DNA from: DATJHM01 sp035493895
GTDB taxonomy: Bacteria; Chloroflexota; Ktedonobacteria; Ktedonobacterales; Ktedonobacteraceae
Assembly: GCA_035493895.1 (NCBI GenBank)
Contig: DATJHM010000022.1
Span: forward strand, 1-13,943
Direction of reading: 5' to 3'
Length of the DNA stretch: 13,943 bases
In this document: in pieces, positions 12,568 to 13,943 of the stretch
How positions within the stretch are numbered: position 1 is the stretch's first letter
Layout of the letters: each line of letters begins with the position of its first letter
The notes under the pieces: model-generated
Seen by the model: only the letters and a program-made list of their open reading frames with translations
Told to the model about the DNA's origin: nothing
The model's database searches: none
Translations under genes and position numbers: made by a program

Positions 12568-13943
12568 ATCGTCAAGTTCCTCTCAGATGCGCCGACCAGA
12601 TCGCAATATGCTCTGGAATGTGCCAGCAACTGCTCATGGGTACCAGTGGCGATGATCTGGCCGCCAGCCAGCAGGATAATGTGATCGGCAGTACGCACTG
12701 TATGCAGGTGGTGGGCGATGATCAGCGCAATACGTCCTTGCATCAGTGTGTGCAAGGCATCCAGCACCGCCTGCTCGTTCACGCTATCCAGATGCGCAGT
12801 CGCCTCGTCGAGCAGAAGAATGGGCGCATCTTTGAGCATGGCCCGCGCGATCGCCAGTCGCTGCGCCTGACCTCCGGAGAGCCGCGCGCCTCGCTCGCCG
12901 ACGATCGTCTCGTAGCCAGAGGGCAACGCCTCGATAAACTCGTGAAGCTGTGCCTGACGTGCCGCAGCAATGATTTCGTCCATGGTTGCGCCAGCGCGTC
13001 CCATACGGATATTCTCGGCGATACTGACGTTGAAGAGAGAAGGGCGCTGGGGTATCCACGCGATCTGTTCCCGCCATACACGTGGCTGAATGGCCGCCAG
13101 AGGCGTCCCGTCAATGACAATCTCACCCGCCTGTGGTTCACTGAAGCGCAGCAGGAGGCTGGCAATGGTTGATTTTCCTGCGCCACTCGGCCCAACCAGC
13201 GCGACTTTTTGTCCCCGCTCTATGGAGAAAGAGACATTGTGCAACGCTGGATGCTCGTCACCGTTCCCATCATGATAGGTGTAGGTGACGTTACGGAAAT
13301 CGATTGATTTCGATGTTTTTGCTGAGGGCAAAACACTCGATTGCTCAGCGCCTGGAATGGGCGTCCCCATAATCTCATAGATGCGCTGTGCCGAGGCGGA
13401 ACCGGACATACTGGCGTGAAATTTCGCACCGAGCGTGCGCAGCGGCAGATAGAAATCTGGTGCGAGCAGTAGCACGAAGAAGGCCGGAGCAAATGCCAGC
13501 TGGTTGTAGAGCAGACGCAGGCCGATCTCAACCGCGACCATTGCTGTGCTGATGGTCGCCCCTATCTCCAATGCGAGTGACGACAGAAAGGCCACGCGCA
13601 GCACATCCATGGTGGTTGCGCGGAAGAGATCGCTGATGCGGCCAATCGTCTCTCGTTGCGCCTGGCTTCGTCCGAAGAGTTTGAGCGTGGTCAGCCCCTG
13701 CAAGACATCGAGAAAGTGCGCGCTCATGCGACTGAGCTGGTTCCACTGCTTTTTCGTATGCGTAGCCGCCATGTGTCCGATGAGATACATGAACACGAGC
13801 AGTACCGGTGTGGTGAGCAGTAGAATCAGGCCGGATAGCGGATCGATCACGAGGGCGACCAGACCGATGATCAGCGGAATGAGCACGGAGGCAAATGCTT
13901 GTGGCATCAATTGGCTGAAAAAGGCATCGATAGACTCGATGCC
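12564..13943 (-). CDS. cydD: Thiol reductant ABC exporter subunit CydD (N-terminus beyond the window)
   Basis: The frame is open to the right edge: 459 residues are visible and the first 100 or so are missing. The visible part begins GIESIDAFFSQLMPQAFASVLIPL, which is the CydD membrane-domain region before the third helix. A TTG at 13908-13910 inside this conserved segment is not the start. The nucleotide-binding domain has Walker A GPSGAGKS, Q-loop IPQRPSLFN, signature LSGGQAQR, Walker B ILLLDEA with HLD, H-loop IAHH, and the normal tail GGQIIATGTHEQLL. Both CydC and CydD carry complete catalytic motifs on inspection, although the DEA (for DEP) variant in CydD is noteworthy. As the first gene of the pair it would be transcribed from a promoter outside the window; cydA and cydB, which often precede cydDC, may lie there. 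It acts with CydC in the cytoplasmic membrane. Confidence 0.92.
   Translation of the reverse strand, partial: GIESIDAFFSQLMPQAFASVLIPLIIGLVALVIDPLSGLILLLTTPVLLVFMYLIGHMAATHTKKQWNQLSRMSAHFLDVLQGLTTLKLFGRSQAQRETIGRISDLFRATTMDVLRVAFLSSLALEIGATISTAMVAVEIGLRLLYNQLAFAPAFFVLLLAPDFYLPLRTLGAKFHASMSGSASAQRIYEIMGTPIPGAEQSSVLPSAKTSKSIDFRNVTYTYHDGNGDEHPALHNVSFSIERGQKVALVGPSGAGKSTIASLLLRFSEPQAGEIVIDGTPLAAIQPRVWREQIAWIPQRPSLFNVSIAENIRMGRAGATMDEIIAAARQAQLHEFIEALPSGYETIVGERGARLSGGQAQRLAIARAMLKDAPILLLDEATAHLDSVNEQAVLDALHTLMQGRIALIIAHHLHTVRTADHIILLAGGQIIATGTHEQLLAHSRAYCDLVGASERNLTI

Noticed and set aside
12531..13172. A 213-codon plus-strand open frame opposite cydD and the cydD/cydC junction
   Set aside because: It lies antisense to the CydD nucleotide-binding domain, has no family features, and crosses the coupled gene junction.
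1..13943. CRISPR arrays, tRNA or rRNA genes, transposases, toxin-antitoxin or phage genes
   Set aside because: Reading through both strands showed no regular repeat-spacer arrays, no cloverleaf-like segments and no protein motifs of these classes.

Overview
The window most resembles a chromosomal segment of a Ktedonobacteria-type member of the Chloroflexota. That is an inference from gene content: an S53 sedolisin peptidase, an F420/flavin-type PPOX protein, an MmyB-like regulator next to an SDR, an ADP-ribosylglycohydrolase and a CydDC exporter, in DNA of moderately high G+C with many short convergent or divergent transcription units. No rRNA, tRNA, CRISPR array, transposase or phage gene was found. 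No gap between genes exceeds 300 bases.

Layout. Bases 2-541 (+) hold the C-terminal third of a sedolisin with the catalytic Ser and the Ca2+ site; a strong hairpin terminator follows. Bases 602-2842 (-) encode a molybdenum hydroxylase large subunit of the xanthine dehydrogenase family with no FeS or FAD partner gene nearby. Bases 2947-3357 (-) encode a PPOX-fold protein. It is divergent from an HxlR regulator (3479-3844, +), and the shared 121-bp promoter region carries two clean inverted repeats. An MFS exporter (4100-5428, +) then converges on a short-chain dehydrogenase (5666-6394, -). The gap between those two is unusually rich in inverted repeats. The SDR is divergent from an XRE/MmyB-type regulator (6599-7426, +).

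An ADP-ribosylglycohydrolase (7478-8413, -) is divergent from a second SDR (8672-9469, +), which ends at a hairpin terminator. A 401-residue protein of unknown function (9680-10885, +) comes next. Its stop codon overlaps the stop of cydC in a shared TTAA. cydC (10882-12567) and cydD (12564-13943, running off the window) form a translationally coupled minus-strand operon for the heterodimeric ABC exporter needed for cytochrome bd assembly.

How the genes work together. The window is a set of small units, several built as a regulator plus a divergent redox enzyme: HxlR with PPOX and possibly the Mo-hydroxylase, and MmyB-like with SDR. CydDC supports respiratory redox homeostasis. No strongly supported new multi-gene system is visible. 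The least explained items are the inverted-repeat-rich element at 5463-5678, the orphan Mo-hydroxylase subunit, and the unrecognised 401-residue protein.
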